A stretch of 64,000 nucleotides of DNA. It comes from Rickettsia endosymbiont of Lasioglossum villosulum. GTDB lineage: Bacteria > Pseudomonadota > Alphaproteobacteria > Rickettsiales > Rickettsiaceae. The stretch spans positions 558,001 through 622,000 of the forward strand of contig NZ_OZ032152.1 of NCBI RefSeq assembly GCF_964026455.1. Direction: 5' to 3'. Below are positions 28,529-39,310 of the stretch, piece by piece. The position numbers were made by a program, and so were the translations under genes. Positions within the stretch are counted from its first letter, which is position 1; every line of letters starts with the position of its first letter. The notes beneath the pieces were generated by a model. That model saw only the letters and a program-made list of their open reading frames with translations, was not told the origin of the DNA and searched no databases.

Positions 28529-29650
28529 ATGATTAACTCAAACGATAGACAGTCTACTTTAGTCGTTGCGATGTCTGGCGGCGTTGATAGTTCAGTGGTT
28601 GCTGGGATATTGTGCGAACAAGGCTATAATGTAATAGGTATTACCCTGCAATTATACGATCATGGTATGGCTGTGGGCAAAAAAAATGCTTGTTGTGCAG
28701 GTCAGGATATTTATGATGCTAAAATGGTAGCAAACAAGCTTGGCATGCCTCATTATGTGCTTGATTATGAAAGTAAATTTAAAGAATCGGTAATAGATAA
28801 TTTTGTTGATAGCTATTTGCGAGGTGAGACGCCTCTGCCATGCGTACAATGCAATAAATCAGTAAAATTCAGGGACTTAATCAAAACTGCTAAAGAACTT
28901 GGAGCTGATAAACTTGTTACAGGTCATTACGTACGAAAAATAAATGGTGATAATGGTCCAGAACTTCATATGGGGCTTGACCCTTTAAAAGATCAAAGTT
29001 ATTTTTTATTTGCAACTACTAAAGAACAGCTTGAATATTTGGATTTCCCGCTTGGAAGTCTTACTAAAGACGAAACAAGAAAACTTGCTAGTAAATTTGG
29101 GCTTGAGGTGGCAGATAAGCCTGACAGCCAAAATATTTGCTTTGTACCTGATGGGAATTATAAGAACGTAATAAATAAGATGCGTCCTAATGCAAGCGAA
29201 AGCGGTAAGATTCTGCATATAAATGGTTTTGAGTTAGGAACTCATAGCGGCATAATTAACTATACTATAGGACAACGACGTGGTCTTGGGATATCTTACC
29301 ACGAGCCTTTATATGTGATAAAGATTGATCCTAATAGTAATATAGTATATGTAGGTCCAGAATCTGCGTTAAACGTGCAGGAATTCGTAATTAAGGACGT
29401 GAATTGGCTAGCCGGTAGCCTAAAAGATGGCGAGAAGCTGGAAGTAAGCGTTAAAGTCCGCTCAACAAGACCCCCTCGTTTAGCTGAAATAAGTAAGCTT
29501 GAGGGTGACAGAATGAAAGTAAAGTTTTTGTCTGAAGAAAAGGCTGTTGCCCCTGGACAAGCATGCGTTATTTATGACGGCACAAGAGTACTTGGCGGCG
29601 GCTGGATTACTAGGGATGTGTCATCCCGTGGCTTGACCACGGGATCTTAG
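28529..29650 (+). CDS. mnmA: tRNA-specific 2-thiouridylase MnmA
   Basis: 373 aa. The PP-loop SGGVDSS (about 15-21) binds ATP; the two catalytic cysteines sit in PCVQCNKSVKF and SQNICFVPDG; YTIGQRRGLG follows. It puts sulphur on U34 of tRNA-Lys, -Glu and -Gln. The core length is normal, but the last roughly 10 residues (DVSSRGLTTGS) are translated from the dispersed repeat beginning at about 29616, so the native stop has been replaced. The fold should tolerate this. Confidence 0.95.
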   Translation: MINSNDRQSTLVVAMSGGVDSSVVAGILCEQGYNVIGITLQLYDHGMAVGKKNACCAGQDIYDAKMVANKLGMPHYVLDYESKFKESVIDNFVDSYLRGETPLPCVQCNKSVKFRDLIKTAKELGADKLVTGHYVRKINGDNGPELHMGLDPLKDQSYFLFATTKEQLEYLDFPLGSLTKDETRKLASKFGLEVADKPDSQNICFVPDGNYKNVINKMRPNASESGKILHINGFELGTHSGIINYTIGQRRGLGISYHEPLYVIKIDPNSNIVYVGPESALNVQEFVIKDVNWLAGSLKDGEKLEVSVKVRSTRPPRLAEISKLEGDRMKVKFLSEEKAVAPGQACVIYDGTRVLGGGWITRDVSSRGLTTGS

Positions 29651-29696
29651 GACGCAGTCTGCGACACAAGACTCCGCAATCAAGTTGCGGAGTGAC
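29616..29696. repeat. dispersed repeat supplying the mnmA stop codon
   Basis: GTGTCATCCCGTGGCTTGACCACGGGATCTTAGG is a hairpin form of the repeat, followed by CGCAATCAAGTTGCGGAGTGACATT, a second hairpin. It may act as terminator for mnmA. Confidence 0.75.
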
Positions 29697-29748
29697 ATTA
29701 AACACATAATTCATAAAAAAATAAGCTCACTAAAAACAGGAGAAACTA

Positions 29749-31143
29749 ATGAGTTTTTTAAGAAAGAAAAGTTTTGAATCAGTAAAGGAAATAGGTAGCT
29801 CGAGCGGTCTTAGTAAGACTCTTGGAGCATTTGACCTAATACTACTTGGACTTGGTGCTATGATTGGTACCGGCGTGTTCGTTGTTACCGGCATAATAGC
29901 CGCTAAATATGCAGGTCCTGCTGTAATGTTATCATACGCAATTGCAGGTATTACCTGTATTTTTGTAGCTTTTGTTTACACTGAGCTTGCGGCAATGCTT
30001 CCGACATCCGGTAGTATTTATACTTATTCCTATGTTGCATTCGGTGAAGTATTTGCTTGGATGATTGGTAGCGTTATAATATTAGAGTTAGGAGTTGCTT
30101 CAGGAATAGTTGCTGCCGGTTGGTCTGGTTACGTACAAGGGATACTCGCAGCTGGTGGAATTGAGTTGCCGAAAGCTTTAACTACAGTGCCGACAAATGG
30201 CGGTATAGTAAATTTACCTGCATTTTTAATTTCGGTATTTATTGGGTTCATTCTATTTTTAGGTACTAAAGACAGTAAAAAATTAAATGCTATTTTAGTA
30301 TTTGTTAAAATGGCGGCGATATTCGTCTTTATAATTGCTGCTGCTCCACATTTTGATGCAACTAATTGGAGCAATTTTATGCCGTTTGGTTTTAGTAATG
30401 TCTTAGTTGGTGCATCTATTTTATTCTTAGCCTTTACAGGATTTGGAACAATTGCAACTGCTGCCGAAGAGTGTAAAAACCCAAAGCGTGATATAATGAT
30501 CGGTATTATCGGCTCGCTCATTTTAACTACTATAGTATATGTAGCAATGGCAGGTCTTGTTACGGGTATTGCACCTTTTGATCAGTTAAATAACGATCAA
30601 CCGCTTGCTTATGCTTTAACTATCAACAACAGTAAAATCGGCTCAGCTATCGTTGCAACCGGTGCAGTTTGCGGTATGATGACGGTGTTAATGATGAATA
30701 TTTATGGTACTTCACGTATTTTTTACGCTATCGCACGTGATGGGTTACTACCAAAAAGCTTTGCAAAATTACATCCTAAGTACGATAGCCCATACATTAC
30801 AATTATAATATTTGCATCTTTAGCTGCTATTCTTGGAGGATTTTGTTCAACGGAATTATTGACCCAATTAACTTCGATGGGAGCAATTATTGACTACATA
30901 ACTGTTGCAACAATAGTGTTGTTGTTTAGAACAAGACTACCGAATGCTCAAAGACCTTTTAAATGTCCTTTGGTATATATTATTGCTCCTTTTATTATAT
31001 GTGCATGTGTATATTTGTTATTTATTCAAGTATTTGATGGTGAATTTAATTTACATACTGCAGGACGTGCTTTATTAATTTGGTTTGTTACGATATTTGT
31101 TTTATATATTGTGAGATCATTTTTTATGAAAAAAGAAATATAG
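29749..31143 (+). CDS. APC family amino acid permease (cationic amino acid transporter-like)
   Basis: 464 aa with about 12 membrane segments. The first helix has LGLGAMIGTGVFVVTG, the substrate-binding unwound segment of APC transporters; AFTGFGTIATAAEECKNPKR marks TM6 and the adjoining loop of the CAT/YfnA-like group. It imports amino acids from the host cytosol; the specific substrate is uncertain. A GGAGAAA Shine-Dalgarno sequence precedes the ATG. It stands alone. Confidence 0.9.
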   Translation: MSFLRKKSFESVKEIGSSSGLSKTLGAFDLILLGLGAMIGTGVFVVTGIIAAKYAGPAVMLSYAIAGITCIFVAFVYTELAAMLPTSGSIYTYSYVAFGEVFAWMIGSVIILELGVASGIVAAGWSGYVQGILAAGGIELPKALTTVPTNGGIVNLPAFLISVFIGFILFLGTKDSKKLNAILVFVKMAAIFVFIIAAAPHFDATNWSNFMPFGFSNVLVGASILFLAFTGFGTIATAAEECKNPKRDIMIGIIGSLILTTIVYVAMAGLVTGIAPFDQLNNDQPLAYALTINNSKIGSAIVATGAVCGMMTVLMMNIYGTSRIFYAIARDGLLPKSFAKLHPKYDSPYITIIIFASLAAILGGFCSTELLTQLTSMGAIIDYITVATIVLLFRTRLPNAQRPFKCPLVYIIAPFIICACVYLLFIQVFDGEFNLHTAGRALLIWFVTIFVLYIVRSFFMKKEI

Positions 31144-31150
31144 CTAATGT

Positions 31151-31262
31151 CCGTCATTGCGAGGAGGTTATTTTAATAACCGACGTGGCAATCTCATGAA
31201 ATAATACGAAAATTCCTGAGATTGCTTCGTCAAAATTTTTAATTTTTCCTCGCAATGACATC
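31151..31262. repeat. dispersed repeat with inverted ends
   Basis: CCGTCATTGCGAGGAGG at the left and TTTTTCCTCGCAATGACAT at the right are inverted; the inside has GGCAATCTCATG and CTGAGATTGCTTCGTC. A clean single-copy example of the family. Confidence 0.85.
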
Positions 31263-31288
31263 AAAACCAAAAAAACAAAACTAGTACA

Positions 31289-32536
31289 ATGACTGATAAA
31301 CTCCAACCACTTCGAGGAATGAAAGATCTTTTGCCGGATGATTATAAAGTTCATGATTATATAATCAATAAAGCAAAAGAGGTTGGGGAATTATATGGCT
31401 ATAAGCAAATGAGTACGCCAGTACTCGAATATACCAAAGTCTTTAATCGCTCAATGGGTGAAAGCTCTGACGTAATTAGTAAAGAAATCTACAGCTTTTT
31501 AGATAAAAGCGATGAATCAGTAGCACTACGTCCTGAATTTACAGCAGGGATTGTAAGAGCTTTTATTTCTAACGGCTTGCAGCATAAACTACCTCTCAAA
31601 TTATTTTCTACTGGTCCTGTTTTTCGTTATGATAGACCGCAAGCAGGGCGTCAAAGACAATTCCACCAGCTAAATTATGAATATTTAGGGGCTAAAGGAG
31701 CAATCTCTGACGCTGAAACCTTAAAATTAGCAGTAGATATACTTGAAAGTTTAGAGGTTTTAGCCGATACTATTTTAGAGCTAAACTCTCTTGGTTGCAG
31801 TCAGTCACGTGCTACTTATCAGCAAAAATTAGTAGAATATCTAAATGACTTTAAGGATGAATTATCAGAAGATAGTAAAATAAGGCTAACTAAAAACCCG
31901 ATGCGGATTCTTGATTCTAAAAGCGAAATCGATCAAAAAATAATAGCAAATGCCCCTATTTTATCAGAGTATTATACTGATGAGTCAAAAGAATATTTCG
32001 AAGAGCTATTAAAATATCTTGATATTTTAGGCATAAAATACACCATAAATGCACGCCTAGTTAGAGGACTTAATTATTACTGCCATACTGCTTTTGAATT
32101 TACGACTACAAAGCTAGGAAGCCAATCCACTATTCTTGCCGGCGGGCGTTATGATGGGCTTAGTCGCATTATGGGCAATAACGATGAAGTACCAGCGATA
32201 GGTTTTGCAGCAGGAATTGAACGAATAGCCTTGATGCGGGAATATAATATAGATTCGGTAACTCCAATATTTGTATTGCCAATAGGTGAGAATAATATTC
32301 CGCATTCTTTAAAAATAGCCGATCAATTACGCTTACATAACATATCTGCGTTGATAGAAGTAAGTGGTAAAATGGCAAAAAGAATGCAAAGAGCTTTAAA
32401 TGATAATGCCAAATTCATTGTCTTTATCGGTGACGAAGAACAAGTAAATAACAAACTCAAAATCAAAGATTTAGAAAAGCAAGAAGAGTATATTTTGGAC
32501 TTTTCGAAAACAATTGAGTTGCTAAAAAAGCCTTAG
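31289..32536 (+). CDS. hisS: histidyl-tRNA synthetase
   Basis: 415 aa class II synthetase. Motif 2 is [20 protein letters not shown], the HisA signature [15 protein letters not shown] is present, and motif 3 is [13 protein letters not shown]. It charges tRNA-His. Normal length, intact. The ATG lies 27 bp after the repeat. Confidence 0.95.
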   Translation: MTDKLQPLRGMKDLLPDDYKVHDYIINKAKEVGELYGYKQMSTPVLEYTKVFNRSMGESSDVISKEIYSFLDKSDESVALRPEFTAGIVRAFISNGLQHKLPLKLFSTGPVFRYDRPQAGRQRQFHQLNYEYLGAKGAISDAETLKLAVDILESLEVLADTILELNSLGCSQSRATYQQKLVEYLNDFKDELSEDSKIRLTKNPMRILDSKSEIDQKIIANAPILSEYYTDESKEYFEELLKYLDILGIKYTINARLVRGLNYYCHTAFEFTTTKLGSQSTILAGGRYDGLSRIMGNNDEVPAIGFAAGIERIALMREYNIDSVTPIFVLPIGENNIPHSLKIADQLRLHNISALIEVSGKMAKRMQRALNDNAKFIVFIGDEEQVNNKLKIKDLEKQEEYILDFSKTIELLKKP

Positions 32537-32564
32537 ACTTCTTTTATATATTATTGTACAAAGG

Positions 32565-32752
32565 GGCTTTGTTGCATGGTCGAAAAATATCCACAATGTC
32601 ATTCTTAGCATATGCGGGGATTCAGAAGCCTTTAAATGTCATAACGTGGTTTCGGAACTAGAGCCAGAAAAATAATAAAAAATGCTAATTTATAGCATTT
32701 TTTAACTATATTGCACACGTACAAAACTTGTAGTTTTTCCTCGCAATGACGC
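32565..32752. repeat. dispersed composite repeat upstream of purC
   Basis: Blocks GGGGCTTTGTTGCATGGTCG, ATGTCATTCTTAGC, GGAACTAGAGCCAG, AAATAATAAAAAATGCTAATTTATAGCATTTTTTAAC hairpin and TTTTTCCTCGCAATGACG. It fills the hisS-purC gap; no other feature is seen. Confidence 0.75.
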
Positions 32753-32776
32753 TAAATAAATTTTAAAAAATAATAT

Positions 32777-33487
32777 ATGAAAAAAAAACTATATGAAGGT
32801 TCAAGTAAAACCCTATATACTTCTGAAGAAGAGTTTTTGCTTGTAATGGCTTTTTCTGATAGAGCTACTTTAGAAAATGGTGAAATTATTGATGTATCAG
32901 GCAAAGGAGTGCTTAATAATAATATCTCTTCTTTTGTAATGAATAAGCTTGAAATGATTGGCATTGAAAATCATTTTATTGAAAAGCTGAATATGAGAGA
33001 GCAGTTAATTCAATATGTTGAGATGTTTCCTCTGCAAGTAGTCGTATCTTCTGTTGCGTGCGGTAGGTTTGTAAAAGAATTTGGCATGGATGAAGGCTTT
33101 GTATTTGATAAGCCAATAATTGACTTTAAAGTAAAAAGTCGTGAGTTTAAATATCCGATAGTTAATGAACATCAAATATTAAATTTTGGTTGGTTAACTA
33201 AAGATGAAATTAATACAGTTAAAAAGCAAGCTTTGCGTATATATGACTTCCTAAGCGGTTTGTTCATCGGCATCGGTATTAGGCTTGTTGAATGCAGCCT
33301 TGAATTTGGACGGGTATTTACCGGTGAGGAATCTTTGGTAATGTTAACTGATGAAATTAGCCCTGATACTTGTAAATTATGGCATATTAATAGTAATGAA
33401 AGACTAGGATTTGAATTGCTAGAAAAAGACCCAGCTAAAGCTTATGAATCATATAAATTAATAGCTGATCGTTTAAAAGAAAAATAA
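32777..33487 (+). CDS. purC: phosphoribosylaminoimidazole-succinocarboxamide synthase
   Basis: 236 aa. KKKLYEGSSKTLYTSEE opens the nucleotide-binding region (KxLYEGKAK in other species); later LVECSLEFGR and LTDEISPDTCKLW are the SAICAR synthetase family signatures. It makes SAICAR from CAIR and aspartate. Rickettsiae are known to keep purC without the rest of de novo purine synthesis; no other pur gene is in this window. It is followed 13 bp later by thrS. Confidence 0.93.
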   Translation: MKKKLYEGSSKTLYTSEEEFLLVMAFSDRATLENGEIIDVSGKGVLNNNISSFVMNKLEMIGIENHFIEKLNMREQLIQYVEMFPLQVVVSSVACGRFVKEFGMDEGFVFDKPIIDFKVKSREFKYPIVNEHQILNFGWLTKDEINTVKKQALRIYDFLSGLFIGIGIRLVECSLEFGRVFTGEESLVMLTDEISPDTCKLWHINSNERLGFELLEKDPAKAYESYKLIADRLKEK

Positions 33488-33500
33488 GTTAGAATAAAAA

Positions 33501-35408
33501 ATGATAAATATTTCTTTCCCTGATGGGAGTGTAAAACAGTTTGAAAAGAATATTACCGCATTTGAGATAGCTGAGTCTATTTCAACATCGCTTGCTAAAG
33601 CAGCAATGATTGCTGAGATTAATGGTGAGCTTAAAGATTTAAGTACTCAAATTGATAGTGATTGTAAATTGCGTATTTTGACTGTTAAAGATCCTGAATG
33701 TCTTGAAGTTATAAGGCATGATGCTGCACATTTAACAGCGGAAGCGGTAAAAGAATTATTTCCTGAAACGCAAGTAACAATCGGTCCTGCTATCGAAAAT
33801 GGTTATTACTATGATTTCGCTAGGGATAAACCTTTTACTACTGATGATTTAGCGGTTATAGAAGCTAAGATGCATGAGCTTGTTAAAAAGAATGAGAAAG
33901 TAACAAGAGAATTATGGGACAGAGAAAAGGCTGTAGAATTTTTTAAATCGATAGGTGAGCATTACAAAGCTGAAATTATTGCCTCCATCCCGTCAAATGA
34001 GCCTATTAGTTTATACAGGCAAGGTAACTTTATTGATTTATGCCGAGGTCCACACGCTCCATCTACCGGCTTTGTTAAACATTTCAAACTGATGAAAGTT
34101 GCGGGAGCTTATTGGCGTGGTGATAGCCGAAATGAGGTATTACAGCGTATATATGGTACAGCTTGGGCTACTAAAGAGCAGCTAGATAGTTATTTATTCA
34201 TGCTTGAAGAAGCTGAAAAGCGTGACCATAGAAAATTAGGAAAAGAGCTTGATTTATTCCATTTTCAGGAAGAAGCTCAAGGAATGGTATTTTGGCATGA
34301 TAAGGGTTGGAGTGTATATAATACTATTGAGCAATATATTAGAAGAAAGATTCGCAAAAATGGTTATATTGAGGTTAAGACCCCTGTTTTAGTTGATAAG
34401 AGTCTTTGGGAGCTTTCGGGGCATTGGGAAAAGTTCCGTGATGATATGTTTGCTTTAGAAACAGACGACAAGACGCTTGCTTTAAAGCCGATGAACTGTC
34501 CTTGTCACGTACAGATTTTTAAGCAGGGTATTAAGAGCTATCGAGATTTGCCGCTTCGTATGTCAGAGTTTGGCTTATGCCATCGTAATGAGGCGTCAGG
34601 TGCTTTACACGGGTTAATGAGAGTGCGAAGTTTAGTGCAGGATGATGCACATATATTTTGCAGCGAGGAACAAATTACTGAGGAAACAGTTAGCTTTTGT
34701 AAGTTACTGACAGAGGTTTATAAGGATTTCAGTTTTACTGATATAAAAGTAAAATTCTCTGATCGACCGGAGGTTAGAGCTGGTAGCGATAAGACTTGGG
34801 ATAAGGCTGAGAATGCTTTAAAAGAGGCAGTAGAGAAAGCCGGTTATAGCTATACACTAAACCCGGGCGAGGGTGCTTTTTATGGTCCTAAGCTTGAATT
34901 TGTGTTAACCGATGCAATAGGGCGTCAATGGCAATGTGGAACTCTGCAAATGGATTTTGTTTTGCCTGAGCGTTTAGATGCTAGCTATGTTGCAGCAAGT
35001 GGTGAGAAAAAAAGACCTGTGATGTTACATAGAGCAATACTTGGCTCGCTTGAGCGTTTTATTGGGATATTAATCGAAGAATATGCAGGACGTTTTCCTT
35101 TATGGCTTGCTCCTGTACAGGTTGCAATAGCTACCATTACAAGTGATTTAAACGATTATGCTTTAGAAGTACAAAAAGCTTTAATTGAGAGTGGCGTGCG
35201 AGTCGATATTAATATATCACCCGATAAAATTAACTATAAAATTCGTGAATTTTCTAACCAGAAAGTACCAATGATTGCGGTAATTGGAAAACAAGAAAAA
35301 GAGAATAAACAAGTAACTATTCGAAGACTTGGAACTACCGAGCAGGAAGTATTATCGATTGAGCAGTTGATAGAGCTTATTAAGGAAGAGAATAGTAAGT
35401 ATATTTAG
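33501..35408 (+). CDS. thrS: threonyl-tRNA synthetase
   Basis: 635 aa: N-terminal TGS domain (1-60), editing domain with [16 protein letters not shown], catalytic core with the zinc site [11 protein letters not shown] and [18 protein letters not shown] (motif 2), and the anticodon-binding domain at the end ([15 protein letters not shown]). It charges tRNA-Thr and edits mis-acylated Ser-tRNA. Intact and probably cotranscribed with purC. Confidence 0.96.
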   Translation: MINISFPDGSVKQFEKNITAFEIAESISTSLAKAAMIAEINGELKDLSTQIDSDCKLRILTVKDPECLEVIRHDAAHLTAEAVKELFPETQVTIGPAIENGYYYDFARDKPFTTDDLAVIEAKMHELVKKNEKVTRELWDREKAVEFFKSIGEHYKAEIIASIPSNEPISLYRQGNFIDLCRGPHAPSTGFVKHFKLMKVAGAYWRGDSRNEVLQRIYGTAWATKEQLDSYLFMLEEAEKRDHRKLGKELDLFHFQEEAQGMVFWHDKGWSVYNTIEQYIRRKIRKNGYIEVKTPVLVDKSLWELSGHWEKFRDDMFALETDDKTLALKPMNCPCHVQIFKQGIKSYRDLPLRMSEFGLCHRNEASGALHGLMRVRSLVQDDAHIFCSEEQITEETVSFCKLLTEVYKDFSFTDIKVKFSDRPEVRAGSDKTWDKAENALKEAVEKAGYSYTLNPGEGAFYGPKLEFVLTDAIGRQWQCGTLQMDFVLPERLDASYVAASGEKKRPVMLHRAILGSLERFIGILIEEYAGRFPLWLAPVQVAIATITSDLNDYALEVQKALIESGVRVDINISPDKINYKIREFSNQKVPMIAVIGKQEKENKQVTIRRLGTTEQEVLSIEQLIELIKEENSKYI

Positions 35409-35423
35409 AAATGTTGTAGTATA

Positions 35424-35513
35424 TCGTCATTGCGAGGAGCGTAGCGACGAAGCAATCTCAGGAAGTTTGACGAGATCGCTTCGTTAAGACTTAAGTCTTT
35501 CCTCGCAATGACG
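35424..35513. repeat. dispersed repeat with inverted ends
   Basis: CGTCATTGCGAGGAGCG at one end, TTTCCTCGCAATGACG at the other; interior AAGCAATCTCAGG and GAGATCGCTTCGTTAAGAC. It occupies nearly all of the thrS-hda gap. Confidence 0.85.
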
Positions 35514-35529
35514 TTAAAAAATTTTATAA

Positions 35530-36192
35530 ATGCAATATATATTTCCTTTTAATAATTCTTCAAAATATCACCCTGAGGAATTTATTGTTTCTGAGTCTAA
35601 TGCTCTAGCTTATAATGCTTTACAAAATTGGCAGAATAGCTTTGGCGTTAATCCTTATAAGTTTACTTTACTAATAAAGGGTCCTGCCTCTTCAGGCAAA
35701 ACCTATCTAACCAAAATATGGCAAAATTTAAGCAATGCTTATGTAATTAAAGATATTTTTTTTGATGATAAGATTTTAGCAAATCATAATGCTTTCATTA
35801 TTGAGGATATAGAAAATTGGCAGGAAACAGCGTTGCTGCATCTATTTAATCTTATTAATGAAAAGCAAAAATATCTTTTGCTTACATCTAATAATAAAGG
35901 TAAAAATTTTACCTTACCTGATCTATCATCACGTATTAATTCTGTATTAAATGTTCTGCTTTATCCTCCTGATGATGAATTAATTAAAATTTTAATATTT
36001 AAACATTTTGCTACATCTTCTGTAACAATATCACAAATAGTAATAGATTTTTTATTAGTAAATTTGCCTAGAGAATATAACAAAATTTTAGAAATATTAG
36101 AGTATATCAATAACTTTGCGTTAACTTCTAAGAGAAAAATAACTATTCCATTAGTTAAAGAAGCTTTAAATTTTGTAAATATTTCTTACTAA
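35530..36192 (+). CDS. DnaA-related regulatory protein (Hda/HdaA-like)
   Basis: 220 aa with a DnaA-type AAA+ region: YNALQNWQNSFG, a P-loop GPASSGKTYLTKIW, a Walker B region AFIIEDIENW and PDLSSRINSVL. The size and the lack of the C-terminal DNA-binding domain IV distinguish it from DnaA. In other bacteria Hda promotes ATP hydrolysis by DnaA to prevent re-initiation. It stands alone before the proP pseudogene. Confidence 0.82.
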   Translation: MQYIFPFNNSSKYHPEEFIVSESNALAYNALQNWQNSFGVNPYKFTLLIKGPASSGKTYLTKIWQNLSNAYVIKDIFFDDKILANHNAFIIEDIENWQETALLHLFNLINEKQKYLLLTSNNKGKNFTLPDLSSRINSVLNVLLYPPDDELIKILIFKHFATSSVTISQIVIDFLLVNLPREYNKILEILEYINNFALTSKRKITIPLVKEALNFVNISY

Positions 36193-36268
36193 TTCTTTAC
36201 TTTTTTGTTGACTTACATATAAAAAAATATAACTCTTTATTTGCAGTTTATTTTTTTATAAAGGAATT

Positions 36269-37562
36269 ATGTTAGGATATCAAAAAGAGCAGACAAGTTT
36301 AAGTAGAAAACAAAAACAGGCTATAAGTTTATTATCCATAGGAAATTTTTTAGAATATTTTGATTTGATGTTATATGTTCATATGGCTGTATTACTTAAT
36401 AAAATATTTTTCTCTCCTGATAATCCTCATTCAATAAAAGTACTTTCTGCTTTTGCGTATTGTTCAACATTTGTATTTAGACCTTTTGGGGCATTACTAT
36501 TTGGCTGGATAGGGGATAATATAGGGCGTAAACCGGTAATTATAATTACGACTATAATGATGGCTTGCACCTGTATTGGTATGGCTATTCTTCCTTCTTA
36601 TGATGAAATAGGTTTTGCTGCTACAATAATGGTTACACTTTTTAGAGCTATTCAAGGTATTTCCTCCTCTACTGAGGTAGTTGGTGCTGAACTTTATATT
36701 ACGGAAATGGTAAAACCTCCTATGCAATATCCTGCTGTAGCGTCAGTCACAATTTTTTCTACACTTGGAACTTTAGCAGCACTTGGAGTAGCTACTATCG
36801 TAACTTCCGGAAATTTAAATTGGCGTTATTTGGTGCGTTGGTAGCTATTACCGGTACTATGGCACGTACAACGCTTAAAGAAACTCCTGACTTTATTGAT
36901 GCAAAGCGAAGAATAAAATCTAGTCTAGAAAAAACCGGTTTAGACCCAAAACAAATCGATAATAATGATATTTTAAAACAAAAAACGAATTTAAAAACTT
37001 TTATTTCTTATTTTGTAATTCAATGTACTGGACCCGTATGGCTTTATTTTGCTTATTTTTACTGTGGAAATATTTTAACAGAAGTTTTTGGATATAGCCC
37101 TGCTGAGGTTATTAAACATAATTTTTTTATTTCAATTGGAGATGTTATCGGTGGCATATTATTAACTTATCTTAGCTATAAAATATACCCTTTAAAAATA
37201 TTAAGAACAACATTTTATATTTTTGTAATATTTCTTTGTTTTTCACCTATAATAATGCAGAATTTAGCTCCTAATTATTTAATGCTAATTCAATTATATT
37301 TGCTCCTGGTTATTTTCCAGCTACGGCAATTTTTTATAAACATTTTCTGGTATTTAAACGCTTCACGCATACTAGCTTTATATTTGCTATATCACGTGCA
37401 CTTATGTATATCATTACGTCATTTGGACTTGCTTATTTAACGGAAATTTTTGGATATATAGGAATATTAATGATTATGGTACCTGTAACAATATTCTATT
37501 ATCTAGGATTACGCCATTTTGAAAAATTAGAAAAACAGGTTAATAATTTTAATATCCCTTGA
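36269..37562 (+). pseudogene. proP: ProP-type MFS transporter with two 10-bp deletions
   Basis: The N-terminal half (MLGYQKEQTSLSRKQKQAI onward) is a normal MFS osmolyte transporter with GWIGDNIGRKPVII in the first loop. Comparison with the copy at 45536 shows a 10-bp loss at about 36828 between TTAT repeats and another 10-bp loss at about 37300 between TATAT repeats, each shifting frame. The three frames together span the full family length (about 425 aa), ending LGLRHFEKLEKQVNNF. Transporter function is lost. Confidence 0.85.
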
Positions 37563-37580
37563 GTTTAGTATTAAAAATAA

Positions 37581-37616
37581 GTGATAAAGGTAAGAGACAA
37601 TTTTTACCTTTATCAC
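37581..37616. terminator. 13-bp perfect hairpin after proP pseudogene
   Basis: GTGATAAAGGTAA and its exact reverse complement enclose a 10-nt loop containing T-runs. It lies between two convergent frames and may be a bidirectional terminator. Confidence 0.6.
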
Positions 37617-37625
37617 AGAATTTAT

Positions 37626-37778
37626 TTACCAACAGCATTTATTCAAAAAATCCATAAAATCTTCTTTTATAACAACCTTTCTTTCACAATATCCAGGTTT
37701 GCGTTTTTCATTCTCTTTATCTGTTTTAGATAGTTCCAAAGAACTTGTTTTTTCATTAATAATATCATCAACTTTCAA
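37626..37778 (-). CDS. small hypothetical protein
   Basis: 50 aa from a TTG start at 37778 with AAGGA about 8 bp before it: (M)KVDDIINEKTSSLELSKTD, then KENEKRKPGYCERKVVIKED and FMDFLNKCCW. Highly charged with a C-terminal pair of cysteines and a tryptophan. No family recognised; small rickettsial proteins of this kind are often annotated as hypothetical. The remainder of the 37563-37938 gap is A+T-rich DNA upstream of mraZ. Confidence 0.4.
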   Translation of the reverse strand: MKVDDIINEKTSSLELSKTDKENEKRKPGYCERKVVIKEDFMDFLNKCCW

Positions 37779-37938
37779 TTTAAAAATCCTTAATTTTTTA
37801 AACTAATTTAATCTATTTCATTTTATATTTCAAGTCAATTAATTTAAATTCTATACACTAAAAATCCCTTGACTACGTTTAATTCCTATAATATCCTGTA
37901 ATTTACCATTAAATCCCAAGATAACCCAAATAATACCA

Positions 37939-38391
37939 ATGAATATATTTTTATCGAAATTTATCAATAATAATATTGATAAAAAGGGTAGGGTATCAGT
38001 ACCGGCAAATTACCGAGCGGTATTAGGGAAAGAAGCATTTAATGGGATAATTGCTTATCCATCGATTAGAAATAATTGTATAGAAGCTTGCGGTATATCC
38101 CATATTGAGAAACTAAGACAGATGATTGAGTCGCTTGATCCGTATTCTGAAGAGCGTGATGCTTTTGAGACTATAATATTTGGTGAAGCTGTACAGCTTT
38201 CATTTGATGGGGAGGGCAGAGTGATATTGCCCGCATCTTTAATGCAGCATGCGGGGATTGAGGATCAAGTATGTTTTGTAGGTAAAGGAGTAATTTTTGA
38301 AATTTGGCAACCGCAAAATTTCAAGGATTATTTAGCTTCTGCTCAAAAGCTTGCCCACGAGAAACGTTTAACTTTAAGGAATACGAATTGA
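37939..38391 (+). CDS. mraZ: transcriptional regulator / cell division protein MraZ
   Basis: 150 aa with two SpoVT-AbrB-type halves: [16 protein letters not shown] and [16 protein letters not shown]. MraZ binds repeats upstream of its own gene and controls the dcw cluster. Its TGA overlaps the rsmH ATG (TGATG), so the two are coupled. Normal length. Confidence 0.93.
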   Translation: MNIFLSKFINNNIDKKGRVSVPANYRAVLGKEAFNGIIAYPSIRNNCIEACGISHIEKLRQMIESLDPYSEERDAFETIIFGEAVQLSFDGEGRVILPASLMQHAGIEDQVCFVGKGVIFEIWQPQNFKDYLASAQKLAHEKRLTLRNTN

Positions 38392-39308
38392 TGCAACAGC
38401 CTCATATACCCGTAATGTTAAACGAGATGCTGAAGTTTTTAGCACCAAAAGCCGGTGAATCCTACTTAGATTGTACGTTTGGGGCAGGGGGATATAGTAA
38501 AGCGTTATTAGAAAACTGTGATTGTTATGTCACAGCTTTGGATCGTGATCCAAATGTCATTAAGAAAGCAGAAGAGATAAAACATAATTATAAAGATAGA
38601 TTTGATTTTGTAGAAACAAATTTTGGTAATTGTTTTGCAAAGCTCGAATCAAAAAAATTTGACGGCATAGTGCTTGATTTAGGTGTTTCTTCTATGCAAC
38701 TTGATATACCAGATCGTGGATTTTCGTTTTTACATGACGGACCTTTAGATATGCGTATGAGTGGGCAGGGGCTTAGTGCCGAAGAGTTTATAAATACCGC
38801 AGAAGAAAAAGAGCTTGCGGATGTAATTTATAAATATGGTGATGAGACTTTTTCCCGAAGGATTGCTAAGAAAATTGTAGAAGTAAGAAAAGCCGCAAGG
38901 ATTGACAGTACTGGAAAGTTAGCTGATATAGTGCGTAGCTGCATAGGTTTTAGAAAAGGTAAAATTGACCCTGCAACTAAGACTTTTCAAGCCATCAGGA
39001 TTTATATAAATAACGAACTTGGAGAGCTTGAGCAGTTCTTAGCGAATGTAAAAAATATACTAAAAAAAGATGGTCGTTTAGTTGTTGTTTCGTTTCATTC
39101 GTTAGAAGACAGAATAGTTAAGAATTTTTTCAAAGAAAATTCAGAAAAGCCAGTAGCAAGGTCAAAATACGCTAAAGAAGATGTTATATTGAACCCGGAT
39201 AAATGGCTTAAGATTATTACTAATAAAGCGGAAATACCATCAGATAAAGAGATATCTCTAAATGTAAGGGCAAGATCAGCAAAATTAAGAGCAGCGAAGA
39301 AAATATAA
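38391..39308 (+). CDS. rsmH: 16S rRNA (cytosine1402-N4)-methyltransferase
   Basis: About 305 aa from the ATG at 38391. The frame is open upstream to 38304, but that part lies inside mraZ and is not family sequence. It shows HIPVMLNEMLKFL, the SAM-binding YLDCTFGAGGYSKALL, DGIVLDLGVSSMQLD and VVSFHSLEDRIVKNFF. It methylates C1402 in the ribosomal P site. Part of the conserved mraZ-rsmH-ftsL-ftsI block. Confidence 0.95.
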   Translation: MQQPHIPVMLNEMLKFLAPKAGESYLDCTFGAGGYSKALLENCDCYVTALDRDPNVIKKAEEIKHNYKDRFDFVETNFGNCFAKLESKKFDGIVLDLGVSSMQLDIPDRGFSFLHDGPLDMRMSGQGLSAEEFINTAEEKELADVIYKYGDETFSRRIAKKIVEVRKAARIDSTGKLADIVRSCIGFRKGKIDPATKTFQAIRIYINNELGELEQFLANVKNILKKDGRLVVVSFHSLEDRIVKNFFKENSEKPVARSKYAKEDVILNPDKWLKIITNKAEIPSDKEISLNVRARSAKLRAAKKI

Positions 39309-39310
39309 TT

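Noticed and set aside
35530..36192. DnaA initiator
   Set aside because: Only 220 aa, no C-terminal DNA-binding domain; an Hda-like regulator fits better.
37866..37896. mraZ promoter TTGACT ... TATAAT
   Set aside because: The boxes are only about 12 bp apart, too close for sigma-70; a 17-bp spacer gives a poor -10.
38304..38390. 29-residue N-terminal extension of RsmH
   Set aside because: Lies inside mraZ; family sequence begins at the ATG overlapping the mraZ stop.
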